10,833 nt of DNA from Rhodospirillaceae bacterium (GCA_018660305.1 JABJKO010000239.1:1-10833), one strand, 5' to 3'. Positions 1 to 7,033 are shown, numbered from the stretch's first letter. The notes: a model not told the origin generated them from the letters alone. Numbers and translations: made by a program.

Positions 1-354
1 CGGGAGAACGACACCACGGTCTTCATGAAGGCGGGCGAGGATTATTTCGTCTTGTCCCGTACCGGCTACCACCAGTCCCCCAACAAGGGAACCGATACGC
101 TGATCCACCACGCGTTTATGGTGGCGTCCGAGGATTTCGATGCCGCCATGGCGCATCTGGAAGACAAGGGAGTCGAAGTCTTACTCTATGAGGACGTCGG
201 CCATCGCAGTTTTTCGGGCCGGCATGCCTATTTCCATGACCCCGACGGGAATTCCATAGAAATCATCGATCTGCAAGGTGAGGGGGATGAAGACGCGCCG
301 GCCTATCAAGGCCGCCAGCGTCGGCTGCCGAAATCCCACCTCGGAAGCGCCTGA
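1..354 (+). CDS. VOC family protein (glyoxalase/extradiol dioxygenase-like), C-terminal part
   Basis: The reading frame is open from the first base, so the true start lies upstream of the window; the ATG at 25 is internal to the fold. The 117 visible residues are the second half of a vicinal-oxygen-chelate module. A beta strand with a His pair (LIHHAFMVAS) is followed by a helix (DFDAAMAHLEDKGVEV) and the closing strand HDPDGNSIEIIDL, whose Glu is the usual metal ligand. The end is a short charged tail rich in Gly, Asp and Arg. VOC proteins bind a divalent metal and act as glyoxalases, extradiol dioxygenases, epimerases or resistance proteins; which one cannot be told from half a protein. A flavin monooxygenase lies about 750 bp downstream on the same strand, which makes a role in ring-compound catabolism plausible (inference). 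Family call is firm, function open. Confidence 0.85.
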   Translation, partial: RENDTTVFMKAGEDYFVLSRTGYHQSPNKGTDTLIHHAFMVASEDFDAAMAHLEDKGVEVLLYEDVGHRSFSGRHAYFHDPDGNSIEIIDLQGEGDEDAPAYQGRQRRLPKSHLGSA

Positions 355-466
355 ATATTCGTTAGTTGGGAGAGTCTGCGGGTTATTCCTAGTACTGGTA
401 GAATGTGTGACCTGATACAGTCCTGACCGTATGGAATAATATAGCCCAGGTAGGGTCGCCACAGGT
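355..466. other. Short intergenic region before the PAS_5 gene
   Basis: This 112-bp spacer separates the VOC gene from the PAS_5 gene. A TAATAT at 437-442 could be a -10 element, but no good -35 lies at the right distance. No terminator-like hairpin with a T tract was seen. The two genes may therefore be co-transcribed or have a weak or regulated promoter here. Confidence 0.3.
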
Positions 467-1012
467 GTGGCGAGCGAAGTAGTACCGATGACTGATCCAT
501 CAACGAATGGTGAAGGTCCAACGTTGTTGGAAACACCTGATGACCCGGCCTTTATGGCCGTGTTGTCGCGCCGGTCACCCATTATTCAGGACGGCTTCGA
601 CTACTGGCGCTCCAAGGGCTGGCCGGATCGCCTGCCCGGCCGGGAAGACATTGACCCCATGGATATGTCGACGTTGCTGCCCAACGTGATTCTGCTCGAC
701 GTCAGGCAGGGTCCTCTCGATTTCTTCTATCGTCTTGTGGGGACCGGTGTGGTTCATCACCTCGAGACGGATCTGACCGGTTCGTGGATGTCGGAGATAG
801 AGCATCAGAGACCGCCCAGCCGTATCTGGGAAAGCTGTGAACGGGTGGTCACTACACAGTGCCCGCTCTTGAGCAGCATCCCTTATGTAGGGCCCCACGC
901 CGAATATCTATTCGGTGAGGACATCATTCTTCCTTTGGGGGATGAGAGCGGCGCGGTTATCAAACTCCTTGTTTTCATAGCATATATTCAAAAGCCCACC
1001 CCCATCGCGTGA
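467..1012 (+). CDS. Small PAS_5 domain protein
   Basis: A 181-residue protein if the GTG at 467 is used, 174 if the ATG at 488 is used; neither has a strong ribosome binding site, so the start is uncertain. It resembles the PAS_5 family common in alphaproteobacteria. Landmarks are a YWRSK helix (residues 47-51), the RLPGREDIDPMDM segment (55-67), the strand LLPNVILLDV (70-79), then LDFFYRLVGTGVVHHLETDLTG (84-105) and the closing strand LFGEDIILPLGDE (148-160). There is no output domain, no signal peptide and no membrane segment, so it should be a cytosolic sensory or scaffold module acting through partners. Ligand and partner are unknown. It lies between two probable catabolic genes, but proteins of this kind are scattered widely in alphaproteobacterial genomes, so the neighbourhood says little about its role. 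Confidence 0.8.
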   Translation: MASEVVPMTDPSTNGEGPTLLETPDDPAFMAVLSRRSPIIQDGFDYWRSKGWPDRLPGREDIDPMDMSTLLPNVILLDVRQGPLDFFYRLVGTGVVHHLETDLTGSWMSEIEHQRPPSRIWESCERVVTTQCPLLSSIPYVGPHAEYLFGEDIILPLGDESGAVIKLLVFIAYIQKPTPIA

Positions 1013-1051
1013 CCGCACGCCGGTGACTCGCGGGAACAGCTCGATTATAAA

Positions 1052-1090
1052 CAAGCCAATGACAGGCTTCCTGTCAAAAAAACAGGCTTG
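1052..1090. promoter_or_regulatory. Overlapping dyads before the monooxygenase start
   Basis: Within 39 bases there is a perfect dyad TGACAGG-CTT-CCTGTCA (1060-1076), a second inverted repeat CAAGCC (1052-1057) with GGCTTG (1085-1090), and an inner AAGCC/GGCTT pair (1053-1057 with 1065-1069). ACAGGCTT also occurs twice in the same direction (1062-1069, 1082-1089). The block ends where the ribosome binding site begins. It could be a repressor operator or mutually exclusive RNA hairpins. On the + strand the central hairpin is followed by A's, not T's, so it is not a terminator. Confidence 0.45.
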
Positions 1091-1096
1091 GGAGGG
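1091..1096 (+). promoter_or_regulatory. Ribosome binding site GGAGGG for the monooxygenase
   Basis: GGAGGG ends 6 bases before the ATG at 1103 and decides that start. It directly follows the overlapping dyads, so folding of that block could affect its access. Confidence 0.7.
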
Positions 1097-1102
1097 CCAT
1101 CC

Positions 1103-2308
1103 ATGCCCGACATGGCGGACCTTGATCATGAAACTTTGCGTACCACGCTGGTTGAAAAGGCGCGGGAGTTAATACCGTCCCTGCGCGAGAGGGCGCCTGC
1201 CGTTGAGAAAAACCGCCGTGTCGAGGATGCCACGCAGCTTGCCTTCATCGAGGCGGGATTCTACCGAATTTTTCAGCCGCGCCGGTATGGTGGCTATGAA
1301 ATGGATTTCAGCGTCATGCTGGATATCGCGTCGGAACTGGGCCGGGGCTGCGGGTCGAGTTGCTGGGTATTCACCAATCTTGTCGGTCAAACCTGGATAA
1401 ACGGGATGAAGGGTCTGGAGGCTCAGGACGACGTCTGGAAGGATAACCCGGACGCGACCATTGCTTCATCCTTCCCCGGCAAGGACGCAACAGTACAGGA
1501 GGTCGAAGGCGGCTGGATCGCCGATGGCACGTGGAGTTTCTCCAGTGGTATCGATTTCGCCGATTGGAGCAATCTTCAGCTCTTCGTCCCGCAAAAAGAG
1601 GGACCGCCGCAGCATCAGTTTGCCCTGGTGCCCAGATCCGAATTCGAGATCGTCGATGACTGGTTTGCCAGCGGGCTGGCCGGCACCGGCAGCCGGTCGC
1701 TGATGGTCAAGGAGGCGTTTATTCCGAAGCACCGGGGCATATCGGCCGGTCAGGTAGCGGGCGGCGATACGCCGGGTAGCGCGGTCAATCCGTCGCCCCT
1801 TTATAAGCTGCCGCTCTTCGCCATCGGGACCAAACAATTCGCCTCAACCGCCTACGGAATCGCGCTCGGCGCCCTCGAAGCCATGATCGCGGATTTATCG
1901 GAGCGTAGTTCCGTTCACGGGGCACAACTCAGTGAATTGCCCACCGTCCAGGCGCGGATCGGTGAGGCCAGCGCGGAGATCGAGGCGGCGCGCCTGTTGT
2001 TGGTTCGTGATTTCGAGGAAAGCTGGGAGGTGGCGGCCAGCGACACCCCGCCGAGCCAGGAACACCGCGCCCGCTGGCGCCGCAATAATGCCTATGCCGG
2101 CAAACTCTGCGTTCAGGCCGTCGAGCGCCTGTTCCCACTGGCCGGCGGTCGCGGGTTGGGCTTCGACAGCGCGTTCCAGCGCGGCCTCAGGGATGTGCTC
2201 GCCGCGACCTCTCAAAACAGTATGGCCTGGGACGTTGCGGCGGTAACCTATGGTCAGCAGCGTTTTGGCGCCGTTTTGACGGATCCGCGTTTGTTTCCAG
2301 GACGTTAA
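1103..2308 (+). CDS. Flavin-dependent monooxygenase, acyl-CoA dehydrogenase fold (HsaA/HpaH/DszC-like)
   Basis: Codes for 401 residues from the ATG at 1103. GGAGGG at 1091-1096 lies 6 bases before it, which favours this start over the in-frame TTG at 1088. The layout is that of the oxygenase component of two-component flavin hydroxylases. It has an N-terminal helical domain with GFYRIFQPRRYGGYEMDF (52-69) and the helix SELGRGCGSSCWVFTNLVG (77-95). The middle beta domain contains ASSFPGKDATV (121-131) and GGWIADGTWSFSSGIDFADW (136-155). The C-terminal four-helix bundle ends in FQRGLRDVLAATSQNSMAWDVA. Relatives use reduced flavin supplied by a separate reductase and O2 to hydroxylate phenols or steroid rings, or to oxidise sulfur heterocycles. 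No reductase gene is visible here. The catalytic base of true acyl-CoA dehydrogenases is not expected in this branch, so a dehydrogenase role is unlikely. The substrate is unknown. Confidence 0.85.
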   Translation: MPDMADLDHETLRTTLVEKARELIPSLRERAPAVEKNRRVEDATQLAFIEAGFYRIFQPRRYGGYEMDFSVMLDIASELGRGCGSSCWVFTNLVGQTWINGMKGLEAQDDVWKDNPDATIASSFPGKDATVQEVEGGWIADGTWSFSSGIDFADWSNLQLFVPQKEGPPQHQFALVPRSEFEIVDDWFASGLAGTGSRSLMVKEAFIPKHRGISAGQVAGGDTPGSAVNPSPLYKLPLFAIGTKQFASTAYGIALGALEAMIADLSERSSVHGAQLSELPTVQARIGEASAEIEAARLLLVRDFEESWEVAASDTPPSQEHRARWRRNNAYAGKLCVQAVERLFPLAGGRGLGFDSAFQRGLRDVLAATSQNSMAWDVAAVTYGQQRFGAVLTDPRLFPGR

Positions 2309-2520
2309 ATGGATAGGCCTCATTGGCGTTAACGGCCCGTCAGCGCCCGTAACCATTCTGCCCATTAATCTTCATCATAGGGTTGCCGGGGAGTGGCCGT
2401 CTCTTCCCACCCGGAGAAGCAGGCATGCTTTGACATGCGGCGTAACAATCGCCCCTGCAGCCCTCCTTTCGGGTTATTGGCCTTGGGCAGAGCTTATGCG
2501 GGAAATTAACTAAACAAATT

Positions 2521-2536
2521 TTGGCACGAAAAAAGC
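2521..2536 (+). promoter_or_regulatory. Sigma-54 (RpoN) -24/-12 promoter candidate
   Basis: TTGGCACG at 2521-2528 is a perfect -24 element. The invariant GG (2523-2524) and GC (2535-2536) are separated by exactly 10 bases, as sigma-54 requires. The -12 box reads AAGC instead of TTGC, a partial match. Transcription would start near 2547, about 250 bases before the PEP-CTERM start codon. PEP-CTERM systems often carry the PrsK kinase and the PrsR regulator, which has a sigma-54 interaction domain, so the match makes biological sense. Confidence 0.6.
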
Positions 2537-2597
2537 CCATTTAAAAAAAATCCATCTTTTCAATACACTATATGGTTAACGCGAAATTAAATTTACC

Positions 2598-2626
2598 TTG
2601 AAAATCAATTACTTATCCCTTATTAT
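2598..2626 (+). promoter_or_regulatory. Sigma-70-type promoter candidate
   Basis: TTGAAA (2598-2603) and TATTAT (2621-2626) are separated by 17 bases; each hexamer matches the housekeeping consensus at 5 of 6 positions. The surroundings are AT-rich. A start near 2633 would give a leader of about 165 bases to the ATG at 2798. It may give basal expression next to the sigma-54 candidate. Confidence 0.5.
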
Positions 2627-2797
2627 CCACAGGATAGAAATTCGGAGTGGGCACTCCAAAGACGACAAGATGACACGGCAGAAGCCAGCCCGCGCGGTAA
2701 AAGTCGCACCAGAAGGCTTCTGAATTTGGTGAGGTCAGGGTCTAGGAGATCCGGCGGAAGATCTGAGGAAATCGACCGCAAAACGGGATGGGATACA

Positions 2798-3889
2798 ATG
2801 GCAGATAAAAATACGTTCCCGGGGGCGGCTAAATTTCGGAAGGGTGCAACGGCCGTAGGGGTGGCCTTTGCGGTCACAATGGCTGCATCCAGCGCCATGG
2901 CCATGGATCCCTTGGATTGGGGCGATCCCGGAGCCGGACTGCTGGACAACAGCTTTGGCGCGCCAACGGTCATCGGCGTTACCTCCATTAATCAGGGGTT
3001 GCAGGGCACGGCTGATGGTACTTTCTTCAGCCCCAACTCACAGCAGCCGACCGGCACGGGAATTTTCAATCCCTTCCTGCAGCATCAGAGGTCGTCGGCC
3101 AGCAACTGTTCCACCAACGATTGCGTGACGACCACGTCGGGTAATAAGGCCGGTTTTGAGATGGGCTTCAATACGGACAATCCCGCGGCCAATCCCAATT
3201 TCAGCACCCAGAACGGCTCCGGGCCGAACGACTTTACCCGCGCGGTCACTATGGACGAGTTCAACCTTACCGGCGGTAGCGGCTTTATCGAGCTTGTCCT
3301 GGATGCAAATCAGGAAGGCCCTCCCGGCGGCGGCAAGAACCATATTGTCATCACCAACATGCAGATCTTCATCGGCGCTGGTCTGGGCGACCCAGAAGCG
3401 GTCGGTGGCGGCATCAACAGCACCGGCTATGCGGGCACGCAGTTCGACGGAGCCATAGACATCAATGGCGTTGCCAATGGCGTTCCGGCCGATGGCGATA
3501 ATACGCTGCTCGGGCTGGCTCCCGTGTGGGAACTGGACAGCAACCCGCTTGACGATATTGGTGATGGCACCGCCAATGGCAACGGCAATGTCGATATTCT
3601 TCTCCAGGCGGCGATTTGTGAAAATAAGGGCCAGTGCGGCAGTGGCGCTGGTGATCTGAGTGTCTTCGTCCCCCTGGACAACCTCGGGCCGGAGGCCATG
3701 GTGGGAACCAATAATTTTGTCCTGTATGTGGAATATCTTTACGCCAATGACGGTTTCGAAGAATGGAGTTTCCGTAATGCGCAGCAAACGGAAATCGCCG
3801 AACCCGGTACGCTGGCGGTCTTCGGATTGGGTGTCATCGGCCTTGGTGCCGTGCGGCGCCGCAGGCACAATCGTCAAATCAAATTGTAA
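2798..3889 (+). CDS. PEP-CTERM sorting domain protein (exosortase substrate)
   Basis: Codes for 363 residues from the ATG at 2798. The frame is open further upstream (a TTG at 2726), but only this start puts a signal peptide at the N-terminus. Residues 1-35 are basic (KFRK), then hydrophobic (ATAVGVAFAVTMAASS), with a cleavage site after AMA. The C-terminus is a PEP-CTERM anchor: AEPGT at 334-338, a hydrophobic stretch LAVFGLGVIGLGAV (339-352), and RRRR (353-356). Known exosortases cut or transfer at this motif and release the protein to the cell surface or polysaccharide matrix. The body is rich in Gly, Asn and Asp and probably all beta. It has two Cys pairs with similar spacing (SNCSTNDC and ICENKGQC), possible disulfides. 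No enzymatic domain was recognised. A matrix or surface structural role is likely but inferred. The convergent neighbour is a PrsT-type TPR protein. Confidence 0.88.
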   Translation: MADKNTFPGAAKFRKGATAVGVAFAVTMAASSAMAMDPLDWGDPGAGLLDNSFGAPTVIGVTSINQGLQGTADGTFFSPNSQQPTGTGIFNPFLQHQRSSASNCSTNDCVTTTSGNKAGFEMGFNTDNPAANPNFSTQNGSGPNDFTRAVTMDEFNLTGGSGFIELVLDANQEGPPGGGKNHIVITNMQIFIGAGLGDPEAVGGGINSTGYAGTQFDGAIDINGVANGVPADGDNTLLGLAPVWELDSNPLDDIGDGTANGNGNVDILLQAAICENKGQCGSGAGDLSVFVPLDNLGPEAMVGTNNFVLYVEYLYANDGFEEWSFRNAQQTEIAEPGTLAVFGLGVIGLGAVRRRRHNRQIKL

Positions 3890-3915
3890 GAAATCTGCTA
3901 CTTCTACGAAAATTT

Positions 3916-3943
3916 ATGACCCGCTTCGGCGGGTCATTTTTTT
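3916..3943 (+). terminator. Rho-independent terminator after the PEP-CTERM gene
   Basis: A perfect 9-bp stem ATGACCCGC / GCGGGTCAT closes a TTCG tetraloop and runs into a run of seven T's (3937-3943). It lies 27 bases after the PEP-CTERM stop codon. Read from the other side it is followed by ATAAATTTT, so it may also weakly stop transcription from the convergent TPR gene, which has no terminator of its own in the 39 bases between. Confidence 0.92.
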
Positions 3944-3982
3944 ATGGGGTCATTGCCCTGAACGGGGCGGGGCTAACGGAGG

Positions 3983-6796
3983 TCAGCCGCCCTTCAGTTT
4001 GCGCAGCAACAGGCGTGCGTCTTTTACCCCATCGAACTCACCGCCAATTTCCAGCGCTTTTTCCAATTCGTCCCGCGCTTCTTTGGCGCGCCCGGTCAGG
4101 TTCAAAGCGACGGCGAGATGGTAGCGGACTTCCGGACTGTCCGCGGCCCGTGTAAAGGCCTGGCGCAATAGGACCAGTCCCCGCTCCGCATCGCCCCTTT
4201 GCACCAGGATCCAGCCAAACGTGTCGAGGGTTACCGGATGCTGCGGGGCGAGCCTGTAAGCCTTTTGGGCAAATTCGAAGGCCCGCTTATCGCCGGTTTT
4301 CTGAAACAGGCCCGCCAGATTGTTCAACAGGGCGGTGTCGTTGGGAAACTTCGAGAGCAGAGTCTGGTTGAGGTCAATGGCCTTGTCGACAAGCCCGGTG
4401 CGGCGGTAGGCGCTCGCCAGTACCCGTTTCGCGGCGAAATCGTCGGGGTTTTCGGTCACCCAGTCGGAGATGAGTTTAAAGGCGTCTTCGGTCTCTCCCG
4501 CCCTGAACTTCGCGTCATACAACCGTCCGACCGCATCGAATTTCCTGTCTTTTTCTGCCGCGGCAGTAAAGGCCGCGATTGCTTCTTTGTACCGTCTGGC
4601 GCGCATGTACAGTTCGCCAGCGACGAGATCACCCCCTCGGAAATCAGGATGCGCCTCGCGAAGGCCATTGGTTAATTCGAGGGCCGTTTCAATGTTTTTT
4701 GAACGGGCTTCGAACCGGATAAGGGCGGTCTGAACCGGCAGGTAATTGGGATTGAGCGCCGCCGCTTTTTTCAGCGTATCGCGCGCGCCGTCAATATCCC
4801 GCGCGTTTTCCTGCATTATGGCGACCTGGCGAAGTGCTTCAGGCCTTTGGGGGCTGATCTCGGCTAGGCGACGGAATCGGATGGCCGCTTGCCCGGGTTT
4901 GTTGGCCAACAGCAGAACACGCCCCAGAGCGGTTACGACATCCGGATCGGTCGGGTGGGTAATTTCGAGATCCCGCGCCATGTTAAGCGCGGTGTCGAGC
5001 TTTTTCTGGCGAAGATAAATATCCATCAGGAGAATCTGCTGCTTGATGGCATCTGGATCGAGGACGGCAATTTCCTTGAGCAGACTGATCGCTTCGCTCA
5101 GTTCGTTTTGCGACATGGCAACCCTGGCGAGTTCCTCCATCGCCTTTATGTTTTTTGGACGAATGCTGAGAATCGTGTCGTAACGGGCTTTGGCGTCATC
5201 GATTTTGCCTTCGGCCAAGTCGAGTTTGGCGAGGTTGAAATAAGCGGGTGCATAATTGGCGTCGATCTGGATTGCGGTTTCGAATTGTTCGCGCGCCGCC
5301 GCAAGGTTTCCCTTACCCATCTCGGCGGCGCCGGCGAGATTGAAGGCGAAAGGATTCAGGGGGTTTTTTTCGGTAATGAGCCGGGCGGTCTTCAGGGCCT
5401 TGTCGTACTCGCCCTTCTTCAAATGAAACAGCCCGAGCAGCAGGTCGGGGCGTGAGCCATCGGGTGACAATTTGAGCGCCGCTTCGAGGTTGTCCTCCGC
5501 GTCCTTGGTCTGCCCTGAAGCAATTTTGCTCAGCCCCAGCTGCGTCTGGATACTCGCCCGGGTGGGCGCGAGAGCGGAGGCCCGCTCCAGCATGGTTGTC
5601 GCGTCGCTATATTGCCGGACACGCATATAGGCATTGCCCAGCAACGTTAGAATCTCGGGGTCTTTCGGGGCGAGCTGGAGGGCAGGTTTGAGTACCTTGA
5701 TCGCCGACCACGCTTCGCCTTTGCGCAAAAACATCGAACCCAGAAGCTTCCGGGATCCGGCGTGGTTTGGATCGAACTTAATATAGCGGTTCAGATAGTG
5801 AAAAGAATCTTCGTAATTCTTTCTCGCGTGGCCGATGACGCCAAGGAGGAGAAGGCTGGACGGATGATTTCGGACGAATTCAGGGTCCCGTTTTTTCAGA
5901 AGATTCTCAGCTTCCGTCAGAATCGCCTGCGCCTCGTTGATTTTGCCCGCGCGTGTCAACACGATTGAGTGCAGATAGGCGACCCGCGTTTCTCGCGGCG
6001 CCCGTTCGCGGACGTACTCGATATCCACCAGCGCTTCTTCGTCTCGTCTGAGTTGAACCAGAATGGAGGCGCGTCCCAGGCGGGCCGGTATATGATTTTT
6101 CTGCAGGTCGATCGCTTTGTTATAGCTCTTCAGCGCGCCGGGGTTGTCCTGCCTGGCCCGTCGAATTTCGGCTTTCTCATACCAGACGGCGGAATTATTC
6201 GATTCAAGGGCGCTGGCCTTGTCGACGAAACCCTCGGCCTCATCGAGATCGCCCTGCAGACTATAGGTTCGCGCGAGTCCGAGCAGCGGAAAGGCCTTTC
6301 CGCGCTGAAGACGGGCAGCTTCACGAAAGGCTAATTCCGCTTTCTTAACGTCCCGCTGCGCCAGATATGCCCGTCCGCGCAAGCCCAATACTTCCGCTTC
6401 GATACGGCTTCCGCGCTGCCCCGGCCGGATTTGGTCGAAGATCTCCTTGTATTTGCGCTGCAACAGGAACGTTTTGCCCAGGGGTATCAGAATGAGGTTT
6501 GGATGGGCGCCCGTACGGCGGGCAAGCAGTAATTCGCGTTCAGCCAACTCCCCTTCGCCCAAACGCAGATAGGCGCGGCCAAGAAGCATGCGGGCGGTAG
6601 GATTACGGGGGTATTGCTGGAGGGCGTTTTTCAGCTGGATGATGGCGCCGCGGTAATCGCCATTGTTGAACAGTTCGATGGCGCTTTCGGCGAATTCATA
6701 GCTGCGCTCGTTCGCCGTATTAGCCACCGTGCCGGTGCCGAACAGGGGCGCGATCATGAGCGCCAGAATCCAGTAAATCAGGGGTTTTTTGGTCAT
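3983..6796 (-). CDS. prsT: PEP-CTERM system TPR-repeat protein PrsT
   Basis: A 937-residue protein made almost wholly of tetratricopeptide repeats, roughly two dozen by length. Residues 1-28 form a signal peptide (KK, then IYWILALMIAPLFGTG), so the solenoid should act outside the inner membrane. Several stretches match PrsT closely: the opening AIELFNNGDYRGAIIQLKNA, the mid-protein RKLLGSMFLRKGEAWSAIKVL, and the ending LDTFGWILVQRGDAERGL, then YHLAVALNLTGRAKEARDEL and a final EIGGEF. PrsT length is usually about 900 residues. Its role in exosortase/PEP-CTERM systems is not settled; export or assembly of exopolysaccharide-linked surface proteins is the usual suggestion. It faces a PEP-CTERM gene here, which supports the call. 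No clear ribosome binding site precedes the ATG, so the start rests on the signal peptide. Confidence 0.9.
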   Translation of the reverse strand: MTKKPLIYWILALMIAPLFGTGTVANTANERSYEFAESAIELFNNGDYRGAIIQLKNALQQYPRNPTARMLLGRAYLRLGEGELAERELLLARRTGAHPNLILIPLGKTFLLQRKYKEIFDQIRPGQRGSRIEAEVLGLRGRAYLAQRDVKKAELAFREAARLQRGKAFPLLGLARTYSLQGDLDEAEGFVDKASALESNNSAVWYEKAEIRRARQDNPGALKSYNKAIDLQKNHIPARLGRASILVQLRRDEEALVDIEYVRERAPRETRVAYLHSIVLTRAGKINEAQAILTEAENLLKKRDPEFVRNHPSSLLLLGVIGHARKNYEDSFHYLNRYIKFDPNHAGSRKLLGSMFLRKGEAWSAIKVLKPALQLAPKDPEILTLLGNAYMRVRQYSDATTMLERASALAPTRASIQTQLGLSKIASGQTKDAEDNLEAALKLSPDGSRPDLLLGLFHLKKGEYDKALKTARLITEKNPLNPFAFNLAGAAEMGKGNLAAAREQFETAIQIDANYAPAYFNLAKLDLAEGKIDDAKARYDTILSIRPKNIKAMEELARVAMSQNELSEAISLLKEIAVLDPDAIKQQILLMDIYLRQKKLDTALNMARDLEITHPTDPDVVTALGRVLLLANKPGQAAIRFRRLAEISPQRPEALRQVAIMQENARDIDGARDTLKKAAALNPNYLPVQTALIRFEARSKNIETALELTNGLREAHPDFRGGDLVAGELYMRARRYKEAIAAFTAAAEKDRKFDAVGRLYDAKFRAGETEDAFKLISDWVTENPDDFAAKRVLASAYRRTGLVDKAIDLNQTLLSKFPNDTALLNNLAGLFQKTGDKRAFEFAQKAYRLAPQHPVTLDTFGWILVQRGDAERGLVLLRQAFTRAADSPEVRYHLAVALNLTGRAKEARDELEKALEIGGEFDGVKDARLLLRKLKGG

Positions 6797-6862
6797 TTGG
6801 CGGGTTTTAAATTTTTATGGGCCACGATCGTTTCGATCCCCTCGAGAAATCAAGGGGGCAGG

Positions 6863-6874
6863 TTAACGCGTTAA
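6863..6874. promoter_or_regulatory. 12-bp palindrome TTAACGCGTTAA upstream of prsT
   Basis: A perfect palindrome 67-78 bases before the prsT start codon, of a size fitting a dimeric regulator. The word GGTTAACGCG (6861-6870) recurs at 2574-2583 before the PEP-CTERM gene. Function is inferred only from position and symmetry. Confidence 0.3.
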
Positions 6875-6932
6875 TACTAATCAAACGTTGCCAATGAGGG
6901 GGTGGGTGAGACGACTAAGCGGCTAAAATATA

Positions 6933-6966
6933 ACAAGAAAAAGGCCGACGCAGGGGCATCGGCCTT
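6933..6966 (-). terminator. Rho-independent terminator of the VOC gene
   Basis: Read on the - strand, AAGGCCGA (6966-6959), a 10-base loop and TCGGCCTT (6948-6941) form an 8-bp stem followed by further T's (TTTTTCTTG in all). It lies about 68 bases after the VOC stop codon and separates that gene from prsT, which is read in the same direction. Confidence 0.85.
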
Positions 6967-7000
6967 CTGTAATTATAGGGTTCTGAAAACCTGATCAGAG

Positions 7001-7022
7001 ACCCGGTCGCCACCCGGTCGCC
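7001..7022. repeat. Perfect 11-bp tandem repeat
   Basis: ACCCGGTCGCC occurs twice without a gap (7001-7011 and 7012-7022), ending 11 bases from the VOC stop codon and outside any gene. Probably a small replication-slippage duplication. Confidence 0.85.
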
Positions 7023-7033
7023 TATGTTGCAGG

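Larger units (their letters stand above)
2309..2797. other. 489-bp regulatory region before the PEP-CTERM gene
   Basis: No convincing gene is present. The first 200 bases have ordinary composition and hold weak inverted repeats: GCATG-N6-CATGC at 2423-2438, and an imperfect CCGG-GTGG / CCAC-CCGG pair at 2386-2414 that could be an activator site. From about 2505 to 2635 the DNA turns AT-rich and holds a sigma-54-like and a sigma-70-like promoter. The last 150 bases form a leader with several short dyads: GGAGTG-GG-CACTCC at 2644-2657, AGAAGGCTTCT at 2711-2721, and AGATC/GATCT near 2748-2765. Confidence 0.6.
6797..7033. other. Region between prsT and the second VOC gene
   Basis: 237 bp without a gene. 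It holds the terminator of the VOC gene, an 11-bp tandem repeat, and, nearer prsT, the perfect 12-bp palindrome TTAACGCGTTAA (6863-6874), about 70 bp before the prsT start. The promoter of prsT must lie here, unless prsT is read through from the VOC gene past its terminator, but no convincing -35/-10 or -24/-12 pair was found on the - strand. Confidence 0.4.

Noticed and set aside
1060..1082. Hairpin TGACAGG/CCTGTCA followed by a homopolymer, as a terminator for the PAS_5 gene
   Set aside because: The run after the stem is A on the + strand. On the - strand the T's precede the hairpin, so it fits a terminator in neither direction.
2430..2448. TTGACA at 2430-2435 as a -35 element
   Set aside because: It matches the consensus exactly, but no -10-like hexamer lies 16-18 bases downstream.
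3038..3877. Long open frame antisense to the PEP-CTERM gene
   Set aside because: It has no ribosome binding site or recognisable domain, and the + strand frame has a signal peptide and a PEP-CTERM anchor; it is a shadow of GC-rich codon use.
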